Of a stretch of 64,000 nt of DNA, positions 1 through 11,914 are shown piece after piece. Within the stretch, counting starts at the first letter, position 1. Every line of letters begins with the position of its first letter. The notes under the pieces are model-generated. The model had not been told where the DNA came from and did not search any database. It saw only the letters and a program-made list of their open reading frames with translations. The stretch covers positions 434,001 through 498,000 of the forward strand of contig NOWV01000041.1 in NCBI GenBank assembly GCA_003344405.1. The letters are read 5' to 3'. Position numbers and translations under genes: made by a program. This stretch comes from Trichoplax sp. H2. Taxonomy: Eukaryota; Placozoa; Uniplacotomia; Trichoplacea.

Positions 1-2059
1 GCCCTTTCTTTAGATTAGGCAATTGCTCCAGGGCTTCTTCTATAGTAATCTATATAATACCTTGTAAAATAATGAAGAAGAAATGATGGCGACATTATGA
101 TTTGGCAGGGTAAAACTTAAAGACACCATCACTTTATAAGTATTTTCTATAGTAAAGTAATACTAGTTACTTACTAAAAGCTATAAAGGACTCTACTTTT
201 AGTCCTTTACTACAGAATCTATCTAAAAGAATCTTAACATTAATACTATTAATCAATTGAATTTATAGTCGTACCAAATACAATTTTTCTAGATAATTAG
301 GGACAAAGAAATATTTTATTAAAACAGTACATCCTAGACTGAATTTTATGAACTTGCAATTTTAACTTTAGCCCTGCGTATATCGTTGAAAGTTCATTTT
401 GATAAGCTACTAATTATTGCAAATTTAATTCTGCAATAGCTATCCTAGCAACTTAAGAATTCATTAGATAGTGCCTGATGCTGTTTGATTATTCATAATC
501 TGAATCCTTGAAGCAAGAGTCAGACAATAAGCAATTTCAGTTATTGGGTATTTTTAAAGCTATAGAATTATAAGAAATTATAGATCCAGATAATTCATAA
601 AAGCTATAATTTCGAATATAGCATAAACTGCATATTCAATGACATAAAACTGAGTAAAAATTATTTCTTATGAATTATTATTGCGTTAAAAATACATTTC
701 GTCTTCCCTAGGATTGACACATTAGCTTACAGACACTTACAGATATTAACCTTTTATAGAAATTAAGGCTAAACTATCAAAAACTTTGTAAGCTATTTAT
801 TACTACTAGAAGCTGGTAAAATGCCCTACAATAGATATAAATTATAGATATGCTGCCCCGTATATGGTATTAAATATAAATTTGAATAAATCAGTTTCTG
901 ATCATATGTCAAATAACTTTGGTCTTTGTCTTATCAAGACTTACCAGCTTAATTAACTAATTCTGCAAGTACAATTACTGTTTGCTAGACATACAATTTA
1001 TACTTGCGACACACTGTAATAATATCTGCCATAAAAGGTTTTTAGGTATTATTAATATTTATTTTTCTAGGTATTTTGAAATTATCCAGTATTTCGTGTC
1101 GTTATGGAGATTACATAATATTTTATTTTACCAAATATATCACATTCCATATAAAGTTAATTGCAATTAAAGATTAAGTGAATCATATTACTAGACAAAA
1201 AAAACAAAATAATTGATAAACTGCATCAACAGCATTCATTTGAAGACTAGCTGGTGATTTTAAAGTCTTTATTTACTGATTGATTATAAAAAACTCATAT
1301 TTCATTATTTATCAGAGGATATTGGTAAGATGACATAATCATTCTCCTATCATAACAATTACAATTCAACTAATTGTATTCACCGCTTAAATAGCCAATT
1401 AAACGTAGTTTTAATATATTAAGAATTTTTTAATGGATTTCAAAATTAGAGCAAGCTTCGTTTCGTTTATCATTAGGTTAGAATATCTCCATGGCTACCT
1501 ATTGGCTTTATCAAAGTAATAATTATCTAAATCATTGCAGGTTATGATTTATTCAATATCTATTAATCTAGGCATTAAAATTAAAGCTAAGTCTCAGTAA
1601 GTCTTGCTAAAATGATATAGATATCAGTATTCTATTACAGACAGTACTATATTCTCACAAACATTATCTTGTCTTTCATTTCTCACATAATGGTAACGAC
1701 TTTATCATCCTTTTAGAGAGGTGTTGTTAGCGACCAGCTCATTATATAGAATTCGAGAATCACAATAGCCTAAGCTGGAACTAGTGATATAGCTTTATTT
1801 AGTTTCTGCAATTGGATAGTTTTTAATTTTTTAGTTATCATCATTATCAAAAAATTAATGCAGTAGTTACTATGCTATTGGACATGTTTAGTGAAATTAT
1901 CATACTTTTAGACCTTTACACATTCACATTCTGATTGAACGAAGAGAATATAAGCTATTACATTGCCATAAATATTAATCTCCAGCATAATAAAAAATGC
2001 TAATATCTGGAATTTCTACCTAAGATTGTTCCTACTTTAGAGGGCGAAATAGAATCTAA
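1..2059. other. Intergenic, AT-rich, no gene seen
   Basis: AT-rich DNA with stop codons in all frames. The only ORF of note (982-1170, 62 codons) has no recognisable domain and looks like chance. The part next to 2060 is the 3' flank of the minus-strand GPCR. Confidence 0.6.
1794..1799 (-). terminator. Candidate poly(A) signal for the first GPCR
   Basis: TTTATT on the plus strand reads AATAAA on the minus strand, about 260 nt past the GPCR stop codon. In DNA this AT-rich the hexamer is common, so this is only a plausible site. Confidence 0.25.
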
Positions 2060-2998
2060 TTAAGATCTATACAGCCTATAGAACTTTTTCCGCATTCTAC
2101 TGCTTGTTAAACCATAGATCACTGGATTCCAGATGGAATGAGAATATGCCAGCCAATAAGTTACTGTAATTGCTATGCCAAAGGACTGCGACGTAGCTGC
2201 TTTCGAGTTAAATCGAAGGATGATATGAATTATATACTGTGGTGCGTAGCAAATAAAATAAGAAATGGTAATCAATACGACTACGAGTGTGACTCGGGAT
2301 TTTGTTTTAGTTGCGTTGCTGTGCTTAAAGAGTTGTACCTTAACTAAGCGACTTAAATTTATAATGATCAAGGTATGATATACGGATAAAATGATCAAAG
2401 GACAGGCAAAGAAGATGATGAAAATGATCAGAACATTTGCCTGCGAATCGCGTGTTGGTGTATAATCCAAGCACAAATTTTCTTTTTTCAGATAAGATCC
2501 TACACGGTTATTGATTAGATTGACAACGGATGATACAATCCCACAAAACCAAGCAAATGATATTATAAATACAGCTGGCTTGAATTTACTTGAGTATCTA
2601 AACGAAGTTAAAACAGCTCGATAGCGTTCATAACTAATAATAACTAGTAGTATCGATGATGCGTGCACAGCTGTGGCGCGCAAAAATGGTAACGATTTGC
2701 ACATAAAATCTCCTAACAGAAATGAATGATTTAAGACAAAGTAGACAGCTTCAAATGGGATAGTCAGCGTGATAATAATATCAGCTACAGCTAAGTTGAG
2801 AATATAAAAATTAAAACTAATAAATTCTCTTCTTCCATTTCGTAGTAAGTAACATATTACGATATTACCAGCCAGAGATAGAAAAAATATCGTCGCACAG
2901 GCAATAATTAATATGGTAGCATGAGGAACTAGTTTATACACGGGATTGGAAAGGCTTAAATTGAAGTTAATGGAAGTCTTAGGTGTTATGGTAGCCAT
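2060..2998 (-). CDS. Class A (rhodopsin-family) GPCR, orphan, single exon
   Basis: A 312-residue seven-helix receptor of the plasma membrane, encoded without introns. Class A landmarks are in order: N-glycosylation site N13-L-S, TM1 GN (N45), TM2 LAVAD with D73, C100 at the top of TM3, ERY in place of DRY (124-126), W150 in TM4, C176 in the second outer loop as disulfide partner, P200 in TM5, FICYAP in TM6 (248-253) and NPVIY in TM7 (291-295). The tail is short and basic. TM6 has Tyr where most class A receptors have the toggle Trp. The general look is that of peptide receptors of the rhodopsin beta group, but the ligand cannot be read from sequence. It is a paralogue of the receptor at 10937-11914: both share the TM2 stretch LAVADI.ITLTIPF and the TM7 stretch TYWL.YSHS.WNPVIYG. 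The ATG at 2998 gives a natural extracellular N-terminus without a signal peptide. Confidence 0.93.
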   Translation of the reverse strand: MATITPKTSINFNLSLSNPVYKLVPHATILIIACATIFFLSLAGNIVICYLLRNGRREFISFNFYILNLAVADIIITLTIPFEAVYFVLNHSFLLGDFMCKSLPFLRATAVHASSILLVIISYERYRAVLTSFRYSSKFKPAVFIISFAWFCGIVSSVVNLINNRVGSYLKKENLCLDYTPTRDSQANVLIIFIIFFACPLIILSVYHTLIIINLSRLVKVQLFKHSNATKTKSRVTLVVVLITISYFICYAPQYIIHIILRFNSKAATSQSFGIAITVTYWLAYSHSIWNPVIYGLTSSRMRKKFYRLYRS

Positions 2999-5900
2999 TT
3001 TTCTCTAACTTCGAAATCGAAAAAGTACTAGGTTAGCCAAGAATGAGAGTTATCAAGACTGAAGAATTAATTTTCTTTCAAAGCGCTTTTACATTATCTC
3101 TAAATGATAAATTATTTAGTAATTTACGACGGAAATACGATGTAAGCCTCCGACTAATTCACGATTTAGGCAAATAGAGTTCGTCTTAGCATTAAGACAA
3201 AATCAGCTACGATCAAACTCAAAATCGGAATAATGTCAGAAACTTAAACTTCAAGATGGATTTTACAATATGAAATAGTGGCGAGCACTAGTTACGGAAA
3301 TACTATAATAAAAATGAGTCAGTAATTGAAATTATACTTATTAGTATCATAAGCAATCACAAAAATATTTGATTTTGATCTTGTGAAGGATAGGCATATA
3401 CAAGTAATTATAACTATAAATAAGAACGCATTTATAAACATTGACTTTACCTTAAATTAAATCCAAAGTAATTTAATTTCAAATCCAGTTGGTAATTTTA
3501 AGTACAAAATCATAAATCTGATAACAATTTACCTGTGCCAGCTTGAAAAGGATAGAAGATCAAGACTAAATAATATATACTGTTGACTTAGTCTTCATTA
3601 CCTTAAAATCTATCTCTTCTATTAATGGAAACCTTAATATAATTACCAATTTATATGAATTCTACCTGTCATTATGACCGTGATTAAATTTTATAAAAAA
3701 TTCTCACTTTACTTTCTTATTCGCGATCGAAAACGAAGTAACTCGCACTGTAGCATATTTTAGACTTATTGTAAATAGTTGATATTTGCAAAATGAACAT
3801 TACTACTCTGACTAATTTAAGTTATATGCTAAGATTCTATCTATAAACTAATTACTGCACTGTCTATTAATACAGGAACTAAGACAACTTACTGTAGCAA
3901 TGAATAGGATAAGCAAATAAGTTAAGCCTAGTTCAAACATGAAACATTTGTACTAACAAAAGTAAATCTGGTTTGATAATTAATCAAGAGATTTATCTTT
4001 CAACATTTACAAGACTATTCTATCTTTTTGGCCCTTAAAAATCAATGTCAAATATTGATCACTTGAATAGATAAAGTACATTTCTCCTTGTAATATACTC
4101 GAAACTAGATTTTCTTGAAATTTGTAAACTGGCTTTATACAATTTTTTTAGGCTATTTAATGTCATGTACCACCCTAAGCAAATGAAGAAAATAATTCTA
4201 CAATAGGAAATACGATAGGCAATTAATTTAGCAGATTATTTGCACTCCCTGATTCATCTAGGATTTGACTGGCTAAGGCAATGAATATCTTACCTTTTTG
4301 CGTCGCGCGGTCTCATAACTATTACTATATCGCCTTGTTAATTTTGATATACCATTTAACTTTTAATTTTTACATTTCATTTTTGAGATATAAATCCCGT
4401 TAAAGATAGCAATTTACTGATTTATTTCTCAGTCAGAATTTGGTGGGATTTAGAAATTAAGCAATTAAAGGAATAAATAAGTGCGAATGGATGTAAGTGG
4501 TCGCAAAAGTGTGTTTAAGCTTAAATTCTACGAGCCTAAATAATCCATCATCGTCTAAGAAAATTACAGCCATTTTTCTGATTCTTACTGAAATTTTCGT
4601 CTATCAATAGATTTTATGATTTAGATAACAAATTTATTGTAGTAAAAATAGCATTCAATAAAGTCCCAAGCATACCATGATTATTAATTGTATATATCTT
4701 TTCTTAATAATATCTATTAGCTGATTAATTATTTACGAAAGAATTGATAGACTATTAATTCAAAAGATTTCTTTTAATCAGCAAAACTTATCCACGAAGA
4801 TAAGTTGTTAAACTAATGATTGAATTGAAGGCCTTAAGATTATATGCTATCATATATGGTAACAAAAGAGAAGATTATAATATTTATAGTATTTCATCTA
4901 CTGTGCTATTTTCTAGCTTCAGTAATATTAGAAAGATATTTGAATTTTTATGATTAGCTCGACCGGATAATGCATAGGATGAATCTAAGGTCAATGTTGT
5001 TTTGTGTGTGGTAATACTTGAAGCTTAAGATATTTTCCTTAAGATGAAATTTATATCTACTCGCTAATAGCTGTTCATTACGTTAGCCAGAAGATATTGT
5101 TTACGTTACATATTAATTGAATAATATATTATTAAAGTTAAAACTGTAATTTACAGATGGCTAGCTAGTAATTAATGATAATTAGCGATTATTTTTATAG
5201 TGGCTGGTACCTATTTTTTATCGAAATAACCATAAATCCGTTTAAAATATTGTTGGAAAATCAAATCCGATAATTCTCGTCTACAAATACAGTTCTTATC
5301 CTTAGGTTGCTGCGTTACATATATAAATGGAATTAATTAGCTAAGTTTCATCTTTAACTATTAAATATTGCAAACTGCTAAATCAAATTATATTGATACA
5401 TGATATGAAGTTATAAGATAATTTTATAATGGCTTCGTTCTTCTAAGCTGTATCAATAATATCGATAATGACCTCGAGAAGATTCTATTCCGATTATTTT
5501 TATGCATGCAGCATATTACAAGCAGTTATAAGAAACAGCTATCACTTAGGTGATAATACATGCTAAATCAATAATCATTTTATTACTTTCAATAATCGAA
5601 ATCACCTATTTTAATATACTGTAAATTTTAATTGGCTTCTATATGCTATAAAATCGAGTCGATCGTCGCATTTCTGAGGTATAGAAGGAATACGCAATCA
5701 TGGATAAAAATATTTATGCCTTATTGATAAAAACTCTATCTGTTGTTAATTAATATCTTTTTATCCTAACTAAACATTTCCATAATAATCTTAACTATTA
5801 AAAAAATATGAGCAAACTCTTGTTCATAAATATTTGAAAAGAATTCAATCCAATGCATTCGATATACCGTAGCTATATTAAAAGTATCTTGATCAATTTG

Positions 5901-6050
5901 ATTCTGTTAATATACAGTAGATGTAAAATATGTATAACTACTCCATTTTCTCCATAATGTTTCTTATATAGTAAAAAGAATATCACTCCTTAATCTTAGA
6001 AACTCTGGCTAGATTGATAAATGAAGCCAATAAAACCCATTCTTGGCTTA

Positions 6051-6071
6051 CCTCCTCCTCCTCCTCCTCCT
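6051..6071. repeat. (CCT)7 microsatellite inside a 30-codon ORF
   Basis: Seven exact CCT units. The plus strand from ATG 6021 to TAA 6113 reads a 30-residue peptide with seven prolines followed by RSAS. The opposite strand reads a Gly run. Either the repeat is non-coding or it is part of an exon I cannot place. Confidence 0.8.
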
Positions 6072-7424
6072 AGATCTGCTTCAACTGATGCTGCAAATTC
6101 GCAGTTAAGCTAACAGTTACAGGCAAAGAAAGATTTTGTTGATAGCAGCGAACATAACTTTATCTTATTGCGCAGCTGATGGTTGTCGCGAGAACACGTT
6201 TTCACAAAATCGCAGATTGGATAGTATTTAGCAATGAAATAACTGGAATATTAAGTATGTCAGGATTAAGACTCAAAGCAACATAGCCTAGCTGATGTAG
6301 TTTGATTTTATTTTGCTAATTACTATTAATTGTAAATTAAAAAATAAATAGTTCACGTTAGAAGAGCAGGTTGTTGTCTCAATTGGCGCAAAATTGTTAG
6401 GATAATCAAGGTAAATTAGGTTAAATTCATCTACAGATTGCTAAGTGAAAATACCAGCTTGATTTGTTACTATCTTACTATTGCTTTCTTATTAATATGC
6501 AATAGAATAAAAGCAGCTAACATAATAAAATACAGTATCGAAGAAGTTCTAATAAATGATTAGATGCTTCCCAATGCTGCATAATATTGCTTGATTATGT
6601 AGGTAACCTGCTGAATTACATTCATTACTTTATACTTATAGAATTGAAATTTCATCAATGCAACTAATTTATAAACTTCGAGATAAATGAAAAAGAATTT
6701 ATGCTATTAGTATAAGAATGTTTATCTAACGAAAGACGACTGCTCAATGCTTTGGACAGACAGATGTTCTAATTAATTGATAGATATTTTTAATATTTTT
6801 TCAACGTTTAGCGGAAATAATGCATTGTAACTAATTTTAAAAATCTGTACAATTAATCAGCATATTTACTCAAAGAGCACTGAACGATTAATCAGGTACA
6901 AATAAAGTCATATTAACGTTCTTTTAGCTTTAAATTGACATTCTATTGACATTGCCGATAAATAATTTCGCAGATGTTTTAAAAGGATTGCTTTATTAGA
7001 ATATGAGGATTTATTTAAAGGAGAAGAGTAGTTGTTAAAGATGTCGTTTTTAATTGATTGATATCTTCGCATCTCTTTGATATTAATTAAAGTACTGAAT
7101 CGTAAATAATTCTAAGAGATTTGTAGAAAAATGATCAAATACGATAATATTTCACTTGACATGGATTGCTTAATTACTCAAAGACGATATTAAAATATAC
7201 AAAGCATTTTATTAAAATTTAAATGGATATTCTAATTGTCTAACTAAAATATAAGTTCTCAGATAGTTAGGAGTCAATGCTATTGAAGTAAAATAATGTG
7301 TTTGAAGAAGGAAATTTAGATTTTAATTATCAGCAGATGTACAAGATCTGCTACATTAAGTATAGTGATCTAAGGAAATTAAATGAACACTATTGCGTAA
7401 TTGATGTAAGATAATCAGAGAGAA

Positions 7425-7628
7425 ATGAATTTTTTACTGTTACTGCTATTACTACAGTGGACACTGTATAGAACGAATAATATTAGTTTTGTTATTGATG
7501 TAAGGTCTGATAACTTTTATTACAATAATTCCATGTCACAAAGTAATGTTAACAATCCTCTATACGTGAAATTATCATTTTCTAGTAATCATCATTTTTG
7601 TCCCGCACAAGTAATAAAACAAAATTAA
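7425..7628 (+). CDS. Small ORF with signal-peptide-like start, unrecognised
   Basis: A 67-codon ORF beginning MNF followed by seven leucines, which resembles a secretory signal. The rest is Asn/Ser-rich with two NxS/T-type sites and one Cys. It could be the first exon of a secreted protein: a good donor (GAT then GTAAGG) lies at about 7499. No matching downstream exon was found and it may be a chance ORF. Confidence 0.15.
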   Translation: MNFLLLLLLLQWTLYRTNNISFVIDVRSDNFYYNNSMSQSNVNNPLYVKLSFSSNHHFCPAQVIKQN

Positions 7629-10600
7629 GATAAAAAATTTTCTCATAATCTAAACTGTAAACACTGGTATTGGACTAGACAACATCTTGCTATTCTGTTA
7701 ATATAAAAAATATTAAAGTATAGCAGCAAAGCAAGTTCACCATCGATATAATTTTGAATCTTTAATTAATACATCGCAATGCTAGTTCAGTAGTCTATCG
7801 TCTGTAGCGACATTCTAGATAATACTGTTATTACAGTTTATTTGGCATATAGCAAGGATTCCATGCAATCCATATTATAGATTAAAACTCATTTATGTAC
7901 CGTTATTATTCTCGAAATTTAGAAGTTAACACGTACATTATTGCATTATAATCAAAAACTAATACGGTATAATGAGCTAAATTTCATGAACTGTTACGAC
8001 GCATACATGATAGCTGCTGCCGAAGGGTGCTTAAGCTCGGCAGATAATTGAATAAAAAAGAGTTACATACTTATTTGAACGTAGAAGCAAAGGCTTCTAA
8101 ATTTTTGTGAGGTAGCTAAGGGATACTGAATCCCGGAGACTATAGTAATTTAGAGATTTGTTTTACGTTATCTTTGCCACGAAGCTGGTTTGTGACACCA
8201 TTATATAAGTATCAAGGTAGGCTTCGACAAGCTGATAAACACAAAAATATACTCATACATAATTCTATTTTCGCACCACTTCTGGTCTATATCAATTATT
8301 CATGGCAGTGGCATCGAACATATTGCTACTTTACTATAACAAAACAACTAATAATAATTCATACCAAACTTAATGTCTTCTATCAAGCGGCTATGCTCGT
8401 ACATATATCCTTTCTAATCACATACTTGTTTAACTAGTGAACTTTAATCAAGGAAGATACTGTTTATTATAAGTAACTTTTACGAAATATTATATTACAA
8501 TATTTAACTTATTTATATTTGTAATCATATGATCCACGATCAAAATATCAAAACATCGCTTTATTACGAACGCTTCATTCTGTATCTTGAATTCTTAATA
8601 CTACGGTATCATCTTTATATCTAAAGTATATAAACTACAAATATTATTGATGTACTTAATTTAAATGAGGTGGAATCTGATCATTATTTTAAAATTTAAT
8701 TTATTTATATTTTCTAATGGTTTGGGGATTATATCTATGAAGTAGTGTAGATGCAATATACGGCATATATTGTAACTTATGTCATACGATGATGAAAGGA
8801 TAAAGTAGTTTGAATTCTCTGTATTTAAATAATACTTTCAAATTTTCCGTATACTTTAGAATTAAAGATTGATCATGGTATTTCATGAATAGCCTAAAGT
8901 GTTAACGTTAGGTTTGATCAAATTTATTCACTTTTCTTCAGGAATGACTTTAATAGAATTTGATAGGATATGATTCTGAAAAATTACTAGCAATCCTTCT
9001 TGAAATAGTACGATACTAACTTAGCGAATATTTTCTATTTCTATTTTATTTAGTACAGATGCAGTGACTATAATGGATAAGTAATTGTGTAATCGAATGT
9101 ATGATATTGTCTATCCTAGTTTCAAAAGGGAATTACAGTATGTGCCGTACGGTAGGTGTTACAATTTACACTAATTATTAGTTAAATTAGTCTTACATGT
9201 AACTGTCGTATATCTCGAGTAAGACGTAGATAATGTGAGCTCAATTTAATTGGTACCGTATAACACAAAATACTGATTACTATTTCTACGAAATGGATAA
9301 TATACTTTAATATATCGAACCTTTGCTTATTACAAATAAGCGTTGGGAATACAAAATTAAAATTATTGGAAATTCTCAACATTTACCCAATAGCAATATA
9401 ACAATATGAATATTGAAAGCTGGATTCATTTTTATTTAGCTTAGAATACTAGAGTATTAGGAAGCATGCTTGAAATAGCATTATTTTTATGGTAGTCTTA
9501 ATCCAAATAATAATTATAGTTACGATTTGTGCTTCTAATAACTTGCTGCACCGTACTGGCTATCGCTAGACAAGCCATTACCAGCAATGTTTTTAACTCT
9601 TCAGATTCCATCAGCTAATTATATTAATTTTATTGCAGGCGGTTTTTGATTTTTCAACATGCTTTGCGAAGTATAAGTAATTTTGCTTTGAACTAAAATT
9701 AGTCAAATAAATGATTCTTTAAGAGGCATAACAAAGTGAGCAGGATATTAATTTAATTATCATTCATCAAATTGAGGCCTAGAGCATTACCATATTGTAG
9801 AATAACTCATTTTATTCATCGCATCAGTAGCCGTTAATCTGATTTTAGAAATATTTTATGGAGTAATATTGCGGGATCAAATTCATTAATCCGCCATGTG
9901 ATTACTTATGAATATTCTGAGTAAATTAAACTTGCCATGAAACGGGCAAACGAAAGTGGCCGTATTAAATTTATCAATACCGCAGAAATACGTCATATCT
10001 AGTGCTAGTTTATATAATATCGATGCGATCATATGATGTAGGCTTTTCTTTTAAAAAGAAATCAACTTTGCTTATCAACAATTGCCAGTATATTTCCTGC
10101 ATTAGCATTCGTGCTATATTCAACTTGGCTTATTAAATAGCAAAAAATAAGCTGATAATATAATTGATGCTTTTCTCCTTTCTGTCCGGTTTACGAACGA
10201 CCGTTGTCCCTCAATACTGTTAAGACTTTTCTTAGATTTAATAGTAATAGGTGTAAATCGTAATTTTCGTTCTTCACAAGAACTGTAACTTATTTTTTAG
10301 CGAGATACGATATTGCTACAGGTATTCTAATTGTAGCGAAAGGTGCGTCATTTTAGCCCTAGTTTAAATCACTACCATTTTAACAGCAAATACAAGGCTA
10401 TTTGGATATACAAGCATAGAAAATTTGGGGGAAATGAACAAAATTTCTTCTTCTTAAAGGGATAACAGTATAATTTTGTAGTTCCATCAGTGAAAGAGAT
10501 CATGTGATAAAGTTTATATTGTGATAATGAAATTTTGTCCATAAGATCTTGTCTTTCAATCTAACCAAATATTATCCAGTGAACGTATCTTATAAACCTT

Positions 10601-10936
10601 CAGTTTTTACGAATTCTCTCCCTTATTAATGAATTTAAATGACTATTTCACCAAAATTGAAAGGAAGGAATCACACTTTTTGATTTGTTATAACAATAGA
10701 GGTATATAATCGAATATACATGCAGTAAACAGGATGATAATGTAATCCATTTGATTGAACCTGTCTTTCCTAGGATCAACTTTTAATTTAAATAGATTGA
10801 ACTTATTATTTTAGTACCAAAGCTTAACAAGAATAACATAAACAATATCAAATGGATAAAAACGAAAATATTGGTGCTTCAAAGCTGAACCAATTGTTAA
10901 TGTTTGGAAATATTGAAATAATGTTGCAGTTTTAAA

Positions 10937-11914
10937 TTATCGCCTGACGTAGTTAGCACTGGTCTTTTTAACTTCAAAAACGGTGCCCAAGATTGCATCT
11001 CGCATTGTCTTATTCAATGCGCCATAAATAACGGGATTCCATAATGAATGTGAATAGCCTAGCCAGTAAGTTATTGATGTCAAAATAGCTATGTCTGTCG
11101 CCCAAGTAATAAGATTCAATTCATAAAGTAAAAAGATAACATTAGGTGGAAAGTGGCATATAAAAAATGCCGTAACTACGATGACTAACATCCACACAAT
11201 TTTCTTTTTTTTTTGGTGGACGACCTTACTTCGACCACTTAATGGATGAGTTTTATGCCATAGTCGCCAACCTATCAAAACATGACAACAAGAAATGGCC
11301 GCAAAAGGAATTAAAAAGAAGGTAATCAATAGAAAAAATCCATAAGCAATACGAAGGTCTTGATTTTGCCAATCTTCACGGCAACGAGTACCGTTTTTAG
11401 ATCCATTTATATTTACGGTCAAGATGATTGTTTGAGGCAAAGTAGCAATAATTGCAATAATCCATGCTATCAATGTGGTTAATATAGTATATTTGTAAAC
11501 AGTTTGTTGCTGTTTAATCAAAGTTACCGCACGAAAACGATTGTAACTAATGAAGACCAAAATTAAACATGACATATAGATAGCAATATTGCGTGTACTA
11601 TAAATTACTTTGCATAAAAATTGACCAAAGATAAATTTATTGGTAAAATTTTCATAAGCAGCGAATGGAATAGTTAGCGTAATCAAGATATCGGCTACTG
11701 CCAAGTTAAAGATATTCCAATTAGTAAAATTATGGGGTATTTTTTTACGTAAAATCACAATGCATATCAATACATTACTAAAGATGGAAAATACAAATAT
11801 TAAACTATAGCCTATAATTTGAAGTGCAAATACGAATGTCATACTTTGATACAGGCCATTCTTACTAACAGTTGTTTTTCTTGAAGCCATACTAGTGCTG
11901 ATACTCCCATCCAT
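10937..11914 (-). CDS. Class A (rhodopsin-family) GPCR, orphan, single exon
   Basis: A 325-residue intronless seven-helix receptor, paralogous to the one at 2060-2998 and on the same strand. Landmarks: N47 in TM1, LAVAD with D75 in TM2, N-glycosylation sites at N89, N170 and N174 on outer loops, C101 at TM3 and C178 in the second outer loop as disulfide pair, W151 in TM4, P203 in TM5, FICHFP in TM6 (251-256) and NPVIY in TM7 (293-297). The DRY motif is NRF (125-127), an unusual change because Asp/Glu next to the Arg normally holds the inactive state. TM6 carries His in place of the toggle Trp. A run of four lysines (235-238) sits at the inner end of TM6, a usual G-protein contact zone. Ligand unknown; a peptide-type receptor is the best guess from overall pattern. 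Confidence 0.93.
   Translation of the reverse strand: MDGSISTSMASRKTTVSKNGLYQSMTFVFALQIIGYSLIFVFSIFSNVLICIVILRKKIPHNFTNWNIFNLAVADILITLTIPFAAYENFTNKFIFGQFLCKVIYSTRNIAIYMSCLILVFISYNRFRAVTLIKQQQTVYKYTILTTLIAWIIAIIATLPQTIILTVNINGSKNGTRCREDWQNQDLRIAYGFFLLITFFLIPFAAISCCHVLIGWRLWHKTHPLSGRSKVVHQKKKKIVWMLVIVVTAFFICHFPPNVIFLLYELNLITWATDIAILTSITYWLGYSHSLWNPVIYGALNKTMRDAILGTVFEVKKTSANYVRR

Larger units (their letters stand above)
2999..10936. other. Gene-poor region of about 7.9 kb
   Basis: No recognisable gene on either strand. Contents are AT-rich unique sequence, a (CCT)7 microsatellite at 6051-6071, a short ORF with a leucine-rich N-terminus at 7425-7628 and an unrecognised 87-codon ORF at 8174-8437 without an ATG start. 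I saw no decayed GPCR copy, although the flanking genes are paralogues. Confidence 0.5.

Noticed and set aside
2138-2347. Plus-strand 69-codon ORF
   Set aside because: Antisense shadow of the GPCR coding sequence.
8174-8437. 87-codon plus-strand ORF
   Set aside because: No ATG at the start, no domain and no splice context; length is within chance for this much sequence.
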